5,739 bases of DNA from CAZYWA01 sp964650975 [NCBI: uncultured bacterium] (GTDB lineage: Bacteria > JADJOY01): NCBI GenBank assembly GCA_964650975.1, contig CAZYWA010000514.1:1-5739 (forward strand). Direction: 5' to 3'. The notes under the pieces were generated by a model. That model saw only the letters and a program-made list of their open reading frames with translations, searched no databases and was not told where the DNA came from. The position numbers were made by a program, and so were the translations under genes. This document shows, in pieces, positions 1 to 5,739 of the stretch. How positions within the stretch are numbered: the first letter of the stretch is position 1; every line of letters begins with the position of its first letter.

Positions 1-1
1 G

Positions 2-802
2 TCGTTCGACAACGCCTTCTACGTGGGCACCCGCAACGTGCTCACCGGTTGCGAGGTGTGGCGCACCACCGACGGCACCACCTGGACCCAGGTCAACGCC
101 GACGGCTTCGGCAATCCGAACAACCAGCACGCGCTCGCGATGCGGGTCTACGACCACGCCCTCTTCGTCACCACCAGCAACTTCTCGGACGGCTTTGAGA
201 TCTGGAGCACCCTCGACGGCACCACCTGGGCGCCGATGATGACCCACGGGTTCGGCGACACCAACAATCTGGGCGGGCTGACGCTCGACCAGTTCGGCGA
301 GTACCTGTACATGGGCACCGGGAACTACGTCGAGGGCGGCGCCATGTATCGCAGCACCGACGGCAGCCACTGGACCCAGGTGAGCCCCACGGGTTTCGGC
401 ACGGCCGACAACCAGATGATGCACTCCATCACCCAGTTCGGGGCGTATCTCTACGTGGGGACCGGGAACGAGACGTCGCCCACCCCCATCGGCGGCGAGA
501 TCTGGCGCTCGTCCAACGGCACCACCTGGACGCGGGTCGTGCAGGACGGATTCGGCAACGAGAACAACGTGAAGATCCACGATCTCAACGTGTTCTCGGG
601 GCGGATCTACGCGGGCACCCGCAACAACGCGACCGGCGGCCAGGTGTGGATCTCGACCGACGGCACCACCTTCACGCAGGAAGGCACGGACGGCTTCGGT
701 AACGCCGCCAACCAGGGCGCCTATCGCTTCGCGCGTTTCGAGAACCAGCTCTACGTCGGGTTCGCCAATTTCACGACCGGCCTGCAGATGTGGCGAACTC
801 CG
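2..802 (+). repeat. Repeat array 1 of gene 1: five full units of about 48 aa plus a partial unit
   Basis: Taking the aromatic residue that ends DGTTW/F as the unit boundary, boundaries fall at residues 21, 69, 117, 169 and 217 (numbered from base 23). Spacings are 48, 48, 52 and 48. The 52-residue unit carries a small insertion (around ETSPTPIG) before GGEIW. The array ends with a short unit that stops at MWRTP, after which the Asp-rich TSP3 linker begins. A partial unit of 28 visible residues starts at the window edge. Every visible unit keeps GFG followed by an Asn-rich turn. By analogy with array 2, about one more unit is expected upstream. Confidence 0.85.
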
Positions 803-2206
803 CTCGACGACGCCGACGACGATGGCGTGCCGGACGAGACCGACAACTGCCCGAACGTAGCGAACGCGTCGCAGCGCGATGGGGACGGCGACGGCATCGG
901 CGACGCGTGCGACGACTGTCCGAGCTTCCCCGATCCGGCGCAGACCGACAGCGACGGCGACGGCATCGGCGACGTCTGCGACTCCTGCCGCAACCTCGCG
1001 GACCCGGTGTTCGCGCAGGTGAGCTCCGACGGTTTCGGAGACTCCTCGAACTGGCTCGCCACCCCCATCCCGACCTTCGGAGGCCAGCTTTACGCCGGCA
1101 TCTTCGACGTGATTCACGGCGGCGAGATCTGGCGCTCGGCCGACGGCACCACCTGGAACCAGGTCGCCTCCGGAGGCTTCGGCGACACCACCACGTGGTA
1201 CGGCATCCCCGCGCTCGACTTCGACGGCTACCTCTACGCGGGCAGCTACAACGAGACCACCGGTCCGGTGCTGCTGCGCAGCGCGGACGGCACCCAGTGG
1301 AACCAGGTGTGGAAGTTCTCCGCCAACTCGCGCGAGGCGATCCCCATGCTGGTGTTCGGGAACGCGCTCTACGTGGACGTGTGGAACTCGGTCACCGGCG
1401 CCGAGGTGTGGCGCACCACCGACGGCACCTCGTTCACCCAGGTGAACGTGAGCGGCTTCGGCAATCCGGCGAACGAGATGCCGTATCCCATCGTGCTGTT
1501 CGACGGCGCCCTCTACACGGGCACCATCAACCACGCCACCGGCACCGAGATGTGGCGCTCGTTCGACGGCACCACCTGGACCAAGGTCAGCGCCTCCGGC
1601 CTGGGCAACCCGAACAACCTCGAGACCCGCTGGCTCGCGGTGTTCGGGAACGCGCTCTACGTGGGCACCCACAACACGACCACCGGCGGCGAGGTGTGGC
1701 GCTCGTTCGACGGCACCACCTGGACGCAGGTGAACGAGGACGGCTTCGGCGACCGGCACAACGTCGAGGCGCATTTCCTCAAGGTGTCGGGCGACACGCT
1801 GTGGGTCTCGACCGCGAACGTCGACGAGGGCTCACAGCTCTGGACCACCAAGGACGGCACGACCTGGAAGCGCCGGTTGGCCGGCGGTTTCGGCGATCCC
1901 TACAACGAGGCGACGATCGCCATCACCTCGTTCGGCAACTCGCTCTACTTCGGCACGCTCAACCGTCTCACCGGCGGCGAGGTGTGGCGCCTGCCGGGCC
2001 TCGGGCCCGACACCGACGGCGATGGCGTGCCCGATCGGTGCGACAACTTCCCGACCGTTCCCGGGTGCTCCCAGCTCGGCACGGGCGAGGGAAGCACGAC
2101 GCTGGCGAGTGTGTGGCTGTGGTTCACACCACTCTCGTTCGTCGCGCTGCTCCGCTCCCGAAGGCGGCTGATCGCGTTGACCGCGACGAAACGCCGGGCG
2201 CTATAA
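2..2206 (+). CDS. Twin repeat-array (probable double beta-propeller) surface protein with TSP3 linker, 5'-truncated
   Basis: The reading frame is open from base 2 to the TAA at 2204-2206, so the true start lies upstream. The GTG at 23 is an internal Val inside a repeat unit. Residues are numbered here from that GTG as 1; seven more residues precede it. In order: repeat array 1 (to about 260), TSP3 linker (262-327), array 2 (330-658), a last TSP3-like motif (664-676, [13 protein letters not shown]), a hydrophobic stretch (about 693-710) and an Arg cluster (RSRRR, 711-715). Each unit is about 48 residues with the pattern [25 protein letters not shown], then TWTQVxxDGFGNxNN. The SxDGTTW hairpin resembles the Asp-box of sialidase/BNR propellers but is one residue shorter. 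I infer a secreted or cell-surface, calcium-stabilised binding protein. No catalytic motif is visible, and the ligand is unknown. The gene name is not recognised. The coding frame is certain; the fold is an inference from the repeat pattern. Confidence 0.9.
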   Translation, partial: SFDNAFYVGTRNVLTGCEVWRTTDGTTWTQVNADGFGNPNNQHALAMRVYDHALFVTTSNFSDGFEIWSTLDGTTWAPMMTHGFGDTNNLGGLTLDQFGEYLYMGTGNYVEGGAMYRSTDGSHWTQVSPTGFGTADNQMMHSITQFGAYLYVGTGNETSPTPIGGEIWRSSNGTTWTRVVQDGFGNENNVKIHDLNVFSGRIYAGTRNNATGGQVWISTDGTTFTQEGTDGFGNAANQGAYRFARFENQLYVGFANFTTGLQMWRTPLDDADDDGVPDETDNCPNVANASQRDGDGDGIGDACDDCPSFPDPAQTDSDGDGIGDVCDSCRNLADPVFAQVSSDGFGDSSNWLATPIPTFGGQLYAGIFDVIHGGEIWRSADGTTWNQVASGGFGDTTTWYGIPALDFDGYLYAGSYNETTGPVLLRSADGTQWNQVWKFSANSREAIPMLVFGNALYVDVWNSVTGAEVWRTTDGTSFTQVNVSGFGNPANEMPYPIVLFDGALYTGTINHATGTEMWRSFDGTTWTKVSASGLGNPNNLETRWLAVFGNALYVGTHNTTTGGEVWRSFDGTTWTQVNEDGFGDRHNVEAHFLKVSGDTLWVSTANVDEGSQLWTTKDGTTWKRRLAGGFGDPYNEATIAITSFGNSLYFGTLNRLTGGEVWRLPGLGPDTDGDGVPDRCDNFPTVPGCSQLGTGEGSTTLASVWLWFTPLSFVALLRSRRRLIALTATKRRAL
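806..1003 (+). other. Thrombospondin type 3 calcium-binding linker in gene 1
   Basis: Residues 262-327 of gene 1 contain [15 protein letters not shown], then [15 protein letters not shown], then [14 protein letters not shown]. These are successive DxDxDGxxD-type calcium loops with Cys residues at 276, 296, 299, 319 and 322 that can pair as in TSP3 repeats. This is a well-known linker in bacterial surface proteins. It replaces the SxDGTTW hairpin between the last strand of array 1 (MWRTP) and the first of array 2 (VFAQV). The likely role is a rigid, calcium-dependent spacer between two folded domains. Confidence 0.9.
1010..1990 (+). repeat. Repeat array 2 of gene 1: seven units of about 48 aa, likely seven-bladed propeller
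   Basis: Units run from FAQV/TQV to the next DGTTW. Boundaries are residues 378, 426, 471, 519, 567 and 615, giving unit lengths of about 49, 48, 45, 48, 48 and 48, and a last unit of 41 that ends at GGEVWR. That makes seven units, the commonest blade number for beta-propellers. Unit 3 (427-471) is degenerate: it has lost GFG and three residues ([13 protein letters not shown]). Units 4 to 6 are close in DNA as well, including a 31-base identity at 144-base spacing. The unit count is read directly; the propeller fold is inferred. Confidence 0.8.
2099..2167 (+). other. C-terminal hydrophobic segment and Arg cluster of gene 1 (possible sorting/anchor signal)
   Basis: Residues 693-715 hold a hydrophobic stretch ([18 protein letters not shown]) followed at once by RSRRR. 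It is preceded by a Cys-containing, Gly/Ser-rich spacer ([12 protein letters not shown]). This layout matches C-terminal protein-sorting tails of the PEP-CTERM/MYXO-CTERM/GlyGly-CTERM kind: short motif, transmembrane segment, Arg cluster. I see no exact signature of any one family, and 12 further residues follow the Arg cluster, more than is usual. It could be a plain C-terminal membrane anchor instead. Confidence 0.55.
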
Positions 2207-2207
2207 T
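2177..2207 (+). promoter_or_regulatory. Candidate sigma70-type promoter for gene 2
   Basis: TTGACC at 2177-2182 (five of six consensus -35 bases) and a perfect TATAAT at 2202-2207 are separated by 19 bases, a little longer than the ideal 17. The -10 box contains the TAA stop codon of gene 1. Predicted transcription starts near 2214 and leaves a leader of about 93 bases before the ATG at 2307. An exact TATAAT is uncommon by chance in DNA this GC-rich. The leader holds two short hairpins: AGCGC/GCGCT (2240-2244 with 2250-2254) and CGGT-TCGG-ACCG (2258-2269). Neither has a T tract, so neither looks like a terminator. Confidence 0.5.
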
Positions 2208-2295
2208 TTGCACTTCCTGCACTGACGTCCCGTGCGCTGAGCGCTCTCGGCGCTGCTCGGTTCGGACCGCCGTCCTGCCCGGTTCCGCAAGAACC

Positions 2296-2300
2296 AGAGG
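2296..2300 (+). promoter_or_regulatory. Ribosome binding site of gene 2
   Basis: AGAGG lies six bases before the ATG at 2307. With the signal peptide that starts at this ATG, it fixes the start of gene 2. Confidence 0.7.
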
Positions 2301-2306
2301 TCTCCG

Positions 2307-4820
2307 ATGCACCGAACTGCTTTGAGCTTCGGACTGGCACTGGTCGCAGGTGCGGTGAGCCTCGCCGCGACCTGCGGACCTCCCCCCACCAATTCGTTCG
2401 TGAACTGGGAAACGCCCACCGTTCATCCGCTCGATCTGACTCCGGACGGGACCCGGCTCCTCGCCGCCAACCTCCCCGACAACCGGGTCGAGGTGTTCGA
2501 CGTCAGCGGCTCCGGCGCACCGGTCAAGCTGACGAGCATCCCGGTCGGTCTCGATCCGGTCACGGTCCGGGCGCGAACCAACACCGAGGTCTGGGTGGTG
2601 AACCAGATCTCCGACTCGGTCAGCATCGTGGACCTCACGACGTCCAACGTCGTGGCCACGCTCTTCCCCGGCGACGAGCCCGCCGACGTGGTCTTCGCCG
2701 GGAACCCGCAGCGCGCCTTCGTGTCCGTCGCGCAAGAGAACAAGGTGCTCGTCTACGACCCGGCTCAGCTCACGGCTCCCGCGATCGTCGTGCCCATCCA
2801 GGGAAACCAACCGAGGGCGCTGACCACCGACGGCACCCGCGTCTACGCCGCGATCTTCGAGTCGGGGAATCGTTCGACGATGATCCCGCTCCCATCCGTA
2901 TCGGACCCGACCGGCCCGGCCGGTGGCGTCAATCCGCCACCCAACACGCCGAGCGGATTCAGTCCGCCGCTGGCGGCCGGGCTTCCTCCCGCACCGCCAT
3001 CGGTGCTGATCGTCCAGAAGGACCCGGCCTCGAGATGGCGCGACAGCGCCGGCCGCGACTGGAGCTCCTTCGTCCACTGGGACCTCGTCGACCACGACGT
3101 GGCCATCCTGCAGGCGAACTCGCCCGCCACCGTGTCTTACGCCACCGGTCTCATGAACCTGGACATGGCGCTCGCGACGACCCCGAACGGGCGCGTCGCC
3201 GTGGTCGGCACCGAGGCGATGAACCAGACCCGCTTCGAGCCGAACCTGCGCAGCTCGTTCACGCGAGTCAAGCTGGCGACCTTCGACGGCGCCTCCGGCG
3301 GCTCCGCATCCGTCGTCGACCTCAATCCGCACCTCGACTATTCGGTGCAGAGCGTGCCCCAGGGAACTCGCAACCAATCGGTGTCCGACCCCAGGGCCGT
3401 GGTCTGGTCGAGCACCCAGGACCGGGGATACGTCGCGGGCCGTGGTTCGAACAACGTCATCCAGATCGACTCGACCGGAGCCCGGGTCAACCGGGTGAAC
3501 GTCGGGGTAGGTCCCGCCGGGCTAGCGCTCGACGAGGCCCATGGGCGGCTTTACGTGCTGAACCGGTTCTCGGCTTCGGTATCGGTCGTGAGCACGGCCA
3601 CGTTCCTGCAGACCACGTTCGTGTCGTTCTACGACCCCACTCCCGCGGCGATCAAAACCGGCCGTCCGCTCCTCTACGACACGCACACGGGCTCGGGCCT
3701 CGGGCAAGCCAGCTGCCAGAGCTGCCACGCCGACGCTCGTTTCGACGCGCTCGCGTGGGATCTGGGCAATCCCGCGGGATCTGTGAAGACCCTGGATCAG
3801 CCGTGCGTCACCGACGGCGGCGGCTCCTGTCAGGATTGGCACCCGGTGAAGGGTCCGATGGTGACCCAGACCTTGGTCGGGATCATCGGCACGGAACCGC
3901 TGCACTGGCGAGGCGATCGGGAGGACCTCTCCACGTTCGCGCAGACGTTCGTGAGTCTGCAGGCCGCCGATGCCGCACCCTCGACGACGTCGATGCAGCA
4001 GCTCGAAGACTTCCTGGCCACCGTCCAGTTTCCGCCGAACCCCTACCGCAACCTCGACAACTCGCTGAGCAGCGATCCCCTCGCGGATGGCGGCGTTCCG
4101 GTGCGTGGCGAGGACATCTTCCTCAACAAGATCCGCTTCGTCGGCCTGTTCGCTTGCGGCCATTGTCACGTCCCGCCGCTCGGAACCAACCATCAATTGG
4201 TGCCGGTCGTATTCGATCAGCCTTCGACGGGGTTCAAGGTTCAGCACCTCCAGAGCGTCTACAAGAAGTACGGTTTCTCGCTCGACGGACAGGCCACGCG
4301 TGGTTTCGGACTGATTCACGACGGCTCGCTTCCCTCCGTACCGGTGGGGCTCGATCAGCCCGGCTTCAATTTTCCGCCTGGGCCCGATGGATTGCAGGAG
4401 CGACTCGACGTCGAGTCTTACGTTCTGAGCTTCTCGAGCGAGACCCATGCCGCCATCGGCCAGGAGGTCACGCTCAATGCATCGAACAAGAACGATCCCG
4501 CCGTCCTCGCCCGGCTGAATCAGCTCGTCGCGCTGGTGGAAGGCGCTCCCACGCAGATCGGGCTGGTGATGAAAGGCCGGATCGAAGGTACCCAGCGCGG
4601 CGGTTACTACCTGGGGAACGGCACGTTCCAGACCGACGTGGCCAGCGAGACCATCGCGCTCCAGCCGCTCATCGATCTCGTCGATACCGGAAGCGAGATC
4701 ACCGCGACCGTGGTGCCCTACGTGTCGCGGATCCGCATCGGCGTGGATCGCGACGAGGACGGAAAGTTCGATCAGGACGAGATCCGGGCCGGCACCGATC
4801 CAGCGAACCCCGCTTCGTGA
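2307..4820 (+). CDS. YVTN-type beta-propeller fused to dihaem cytochrome c peroxidase/MauG-like domain
   Basis: A complete 837-residue protein with an N-terminal export signal (residues 1 to about 22: MHRTALS, then a hydrophobic core, then SLAATC). Residues about 36-185 and 280-430 hold YVTN/YncE-like blades, such as PDGTRLLAANLPDNRVEVFD, VWVVNQISDSVSIVDL and LYVLNRFSASVSVV. A Pro/Gly-rich stretch and an insertion (about 194-275) split them. Residues about 455-715 are the haem domain: CQSCH (470-474) and CGHCH (617-621), with the family-typical KGPMVTQTL (515-523), HWRGDRED (533-540) and TRGFGLIHDGS (664-674). The C-terminus carries an EF-hand-like loop. Such proteins are periplasmic or outer-surface redox enzymes that use H2O2 or oxidise a partner protein; haems are attached in the periplasm by the cytochrome c maturation system. 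The substrate is unknown and MauG-like versus true peroxidase activity cannot be told apart here. Gene 2 probably has its own promoter. Confidence 0.92.
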   Translation: MHRTALSFGLALVAGAVSLAATCGPPPTNSFVNWETPTVHPLDLTPDGTRLLAANLPDNRVEVFDVSGSGAPVKLTSIPVGLDPVTVRARTNTEVWVVNQISDSVSIVDLTTSNVVATLFPGDEPADVVFAGNPQRAFVSVAQENKVLVYDPAQLTAPAIVVPIQGNQPRALTTDGTRVYAAIFESGNRSTMIPLPSVSDPTGPAGGVNPPPNTPSGFSPPLAAGLPPAPPSVLIVQKDPASRWRDSAGRDWSSFVHWDLVDHDVAILQANSPATVSYATGLMNLDMALATTPNGRVAVVGTEAMNQTRFEPNLRSSFTRVKLATFDGASGGSASVVDLNPHLDYSVQSVPQGTRNQSVSDPRAVVWSSTQDRGYVAGRGSNNVIQIDSTGARVNRVNVGVGPAGLALDEAHGRLYVLNRFSASVSVVSTATFLQTTFVSFYDPTPAAIKTGRPLLYDTHTGSGLGQASCQSCHADARFDALAWDLGNPAGSVKTLDQPCVTDGGGSCQDWHPVKGPMVTQTLVGIIGTEPLHWRGDREDLSTFAQTFVSLQAADAAPSTTSMQQLEDFLATVQFPPNPYRNLDNSLSSDPLADGGVPVRGEDIFLNKIRFVGLFACGHCHVPPLGTNHQLVPVVFDQPSTGFKVQHLQSVYKKYGFSLDGQATRGFGLIHDGSLPSVPVGLDQPGFNFPPGPDGLQERLDVESYVLSFSSETHAAIGQEVTLNASNKNDPAVLARLNQLVALVEGAPTQIGLVMKGRIEGTQRGGYYLGNGTFQTDVASETIALQPLIDLVDTGSEITATVVPYVSRIRIGVDRDEDGKFDQDEIRAGTDPANPAS
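3714..3728 (+). other. First haem c attachment motif (CQSCH) of gene 2
   Basis: Cys470, Cys473 and His474 form a CxxCH motif in the context GLGQASCQSCHADARFD. The following Asp/Arg-rich stretch (DARFDALAWDLGNP) is usual for the N-terminal haem of propeller-fused cytochrome c peroxidases. His474 would be the proximal iron ligand. Confidence 0.92.
4155..4169 (+). other. Second haem c attachment motif (CGHCH) of gene 2
   Basis: Cys617, Cys620 and His621 form the second CxxCH motif (LFACGHCHVPPLGTN). The spacing of about 147 residues from the first is normal for dihaem peroxidase/MauG-type domains. It sits after RGEDIFLNK, the usual helix before the C-terminal haem of this family. Confidence 0.92.
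4746..4781 (+). other. EF-hand/dockerin-type calcium loop at C-terminus of gene 2
   Basis: Residues 814-825 read DRDEDGKFDQDE, a 12-residue loop with Asp at 1, 3, 5 and 9, Gly at 6, a hydrophobic residue at 8 and Glu at 12. This matches the canonical EF-hand calcium loop. It is followed by AGTDPANP, as in many bacterial exported proteins whose calcium loops end in xGTDPxxP. Only one loop is present, so it is likely structural rather than a sensor. Confidence 0.75.
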
Positions 4821-4827
4821 GACGGGG
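4808..4827. terminator. Weak inverted repeat at the convergent gene ends
   Basis: CCCCG (4808-4812) pairs with CGGGG (4823-4827) across a 10-base loop that contains the gene 2 stop codon. It is the only hairpin-like element between the two convergent genes. The stem is short and no T tract follows on either strand, so intrinsic termination is doubtful. Confidence 0.2.
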
Positions 4828-4830
4828 AAG

Positions 4831-5739
4831 TCAGGGGTGCGGGACTTCGTCCGCGCCCACGTCCACGATCGCGCTCGAGTCGCCGTTCCCGTCCTGGATG
4901 CGCGGCTGCCCGTCGATGTCGGTCGCGGGCAGCCCGCTCACCGCGTTGGTGCCGGCGTCGATCAACGGCGACGTCACCTGCAGGTGGTAGTTATTGGCGC
5001 CCGGGTTCACGAATTTGGGGTCGACGTTCAGGTTGCCCGTTCCGAGGCCGCAGCCGAACGACGTCTCGACGCCATTCGAGAAGAAATCGTTGAAGATGAT
5101 CGACGCGCCGGAGCTGTCCCGGCAGCCGATCCCGTCGCCGTGGCGCGTCGAGGTGTTGAGCGTCACGATGTTGTTCACGACCGTCACCGGCGACTGGTAG
5201 AGGTAGATCCCACCGCCGTTGGGGCTCCGGTTGCCGACGATGGTGTTGTTGGTCACCACGATCCCGGTGCAGCCGGTCACCAGGATCCCGCCGCCGTTCA
5301 GCTCGCCCGCGTTGTCGTAGATCATGTTGTTGGCGATCAGCCCGCCGGACGCCGCCTGTACGCCGATCCCACCGCCCTGGAAGATGCGGTTGTCGTGGAT
5401 GGTGTTGCCCACCACCACGGGCGCCGCGCAGGCGATGCACGTGAACCCGCCGCCCGAAATCGCTCCCTGGTTACCGAAGATCAGGTTGCCGGTCACCGTG
5501 GGCGAGCCGCCCGTCCCACCGATCCCGCCGCCCACGGCCTCGCCGTTCGACACCGTGTTGTTGGTGATCACCGCCGACGAGTTGTTGAACCCGACGCCGC
5601 TGCCGAACGAGTGGCCGCCGAAGTTGTCGTTGATGACGTTGCCGGTCACGGTCGGCGACGCGCCGTCGATCGAGACCCCGGCGCCGGGATCGTTGGTGTT
5701 GGAGTTGTTGGGGTTACGGGCGAGCCCACGAGTGAGCGT
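4831..5739 (-). CDS. Right-handed parallel beta-helix protein, 5'-truncated
   Basis: The frame is open from the window edge at 5739 down to the TGA at 4831-4833, giving 302 visible residues. The GTG at 5649 is an internal Val in a helix coil (SPTVTGN), not a start. The protein consists of about eight coils of about 25 residues with the pattern SPxVTGNxIxxNxxxxGGGIG, typical of right-handed beta-helix repeats (NosD/pectate-lyase-like and polymorphic outer membrane protein-like). A conserved C-terminal segment follows: LNVDPKFVNP, YHLQVTSPLIDAGTN, TDIDGQPRIQDG and VDVGADEV. Proteins of this class are secreted or surface-exposed and often carry an anchor (the 'choice-of-anchor' groups), but this one ends at VPHP without an anchor. 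Catalytic residues of a polysaccharide lyase are not evident. A signal peptide would be upstream. The family call is strong; the function is unknown. Confidence 0.9.
   Translation of the reverse strand, partial: TLTRGLARNPNNSNTNDPGAGVSIDGASPTVTGNVINDNFGGHSFGSGVGFNNSSAVITNNTVSNGEAVGGGIGGTGGSPTVTGNLIFGNQGAISGGGFTCIACAAPVVVGNTIHDNRIFQGGGIGVQAASGGLIANNMIYDNAGELNGGGILVTGCTGIVVTNNTIVGNRSPNGGGIYLYQSPVTVVNNIVTLNTSTRHGDGIGCRDSSGASIIFNDFFSNGVETSFGCGLGTGNLNVDPKFVNPGANNYHLQVTSPLIDAGTNAVSGLPATDIDGQPRIQDGNGDSSAIVDVGADEVPHP
5047..5667 (-). repeat. About eight beta-helix coils in the minus-strand gene
   Basis: Coils begin at DGASPTVTGNVI, NSSAVITNNTVS, GSPTVTGNLIFG, ACAAPVVVGNTI, ASGGLIANNMIY, CTGIVVTNNTIV, SPVTVVNNIVTL and SSGASIIFNDFF. 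The first six show the Asn ladder (TNN/TGN) and the Gly-rich turn (GGGI). The last two match the usual end of the helix in this family (NNIV, then FNDFFSN). Cysteines occur as a CxxC pair (CIAC, 5428-5439) and singly in later coils and turns. Confidence 0.8.

Noticed and set aside
23-25. GTG as start codon of gene 1
   Set aside because: The frame is open to the window edge and the upstream residues (SFDNAFY) match the repeat consensus FGNALY, so this Val is internal.
60-1870. Regular GACGGCACCACCTGG-like direct repeats as a CRISPR or DNA-level repeat array
   Set aside because: They are in frame, spaced about 144 bases, and encode the DGTTW part of each protein repeat. The intervening sequence is conserved coding sequence rather than unique spacers.
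2207-2306. Structured RNA or riboswitch in the gap before gene 2
   Set aside because: Only two 4-5 bp hairpins are visible, with no conserved RNA family pattern and no terminator-like T tract.
790-2325. Plus-strand open frame (511 codons) inside gene 1 in another frame
   Set aside because: The product is a low-complexity Arg/His-rich chain, the frame-shifted copy of the repeat arrays. The TSP3 and repeat motifs lie in the other frame.
2124-3377. Long minus-strand open frame (417 codons) opposite the start of gene 2
   Set aside because: The translation is rich in Arg, Gly, Val and Asp with no domain pattern. It is the antisense shadow of GC-rich coding DNA, and gene 2 in the same place has clear signal peptide and propeller motifs.
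3522-4448. Minus-strand open frame (308 codons) opposite the haem domain
   Set aside because: No recognisable motif or ribosome binding site; explained as an antisense shadow of gene 2.
3035-4990. Plus-strand open frame (651 codons) overlapping gene 2
   Set aside because: Arg-rich translation without motifs. The haem motifs and propeller blades are all in the gene 2 frame.
5647-5649. GTG as start codon of the minus-strand gene
   Set aside because: It is the Val of an SPTVTGN coil motif and the frame stays open to the edge, so the gene continues beyond the window.

Overview
The window is GC-rich (by eye well over 60%) and holds three protein genes and no RNA genes. Two of them run off its edges. 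All three look like exported proteins of a Gram-negative-style environmental bacterium. A calcium-type thrombospondin-3 (TSP3) linker, a C-terminal hydrophobic/Arg tail, a dihaem c-type cytochrome fused to a YVTN-type propeller, and a parallel beta-helix protein with a 'DIDG...DVGADEV' ending are all common in Myxococcota/'Deltaproteobacteria', Binatota- and Eisenbacteria-like metagenome bins. I cannot fix the phylum from sequence reading alone.

Layout. (1) Bases 2-2206, plus strand, 5'-truncated: a large surface or secreted protein built from about 48-residue repeats in two arrays. The arrays are separated by a TSP3 calcium-binding linker and followed by one more TSP3-like motif, a hydrophobic segment and an Arg cluster. 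The second array has exactly seven units, which suggests a seven-bladed beta-propeller. The first shows five full units and part of a sixth before the window edge. (2) Bases 2207-2306: a 100-base gap. A strong promoter-like element (TTGACC, 19 bases, TATAAT) overlaps the stop codon of gene 1, and a good ribosome binding site lies 6 bases before the next ATG. (3) Bases 2307-4820, plus strand, complete: an 837-residue exported fusion of YVTN-like propeller repeats with a dihaem cytochrome c peroxidase/MauG-like domain (two CxxCH motifs), ending in an EF-hand-type calcium loop. (4) Bases 4831-5739, minus strand, 5'-truncated: a right-handed parallel beta-helix protein. It converges on gene 2 with only 10 bases between the stop codons.

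The genes share a theme of exported, repeat-built (propeller or helix), calcium-loop-bearing proteins, but nothing proves a common pathway. Gene 2 is the only likely enzyme; the other two look like structural, adhesive or binding surface proteins. I see no clear new defence or mobile system. The most unusual feature is the twin-array architecture of gene 1, in which the TSP3 linker sits at the same phase of the repeat as the C-terminal tail.
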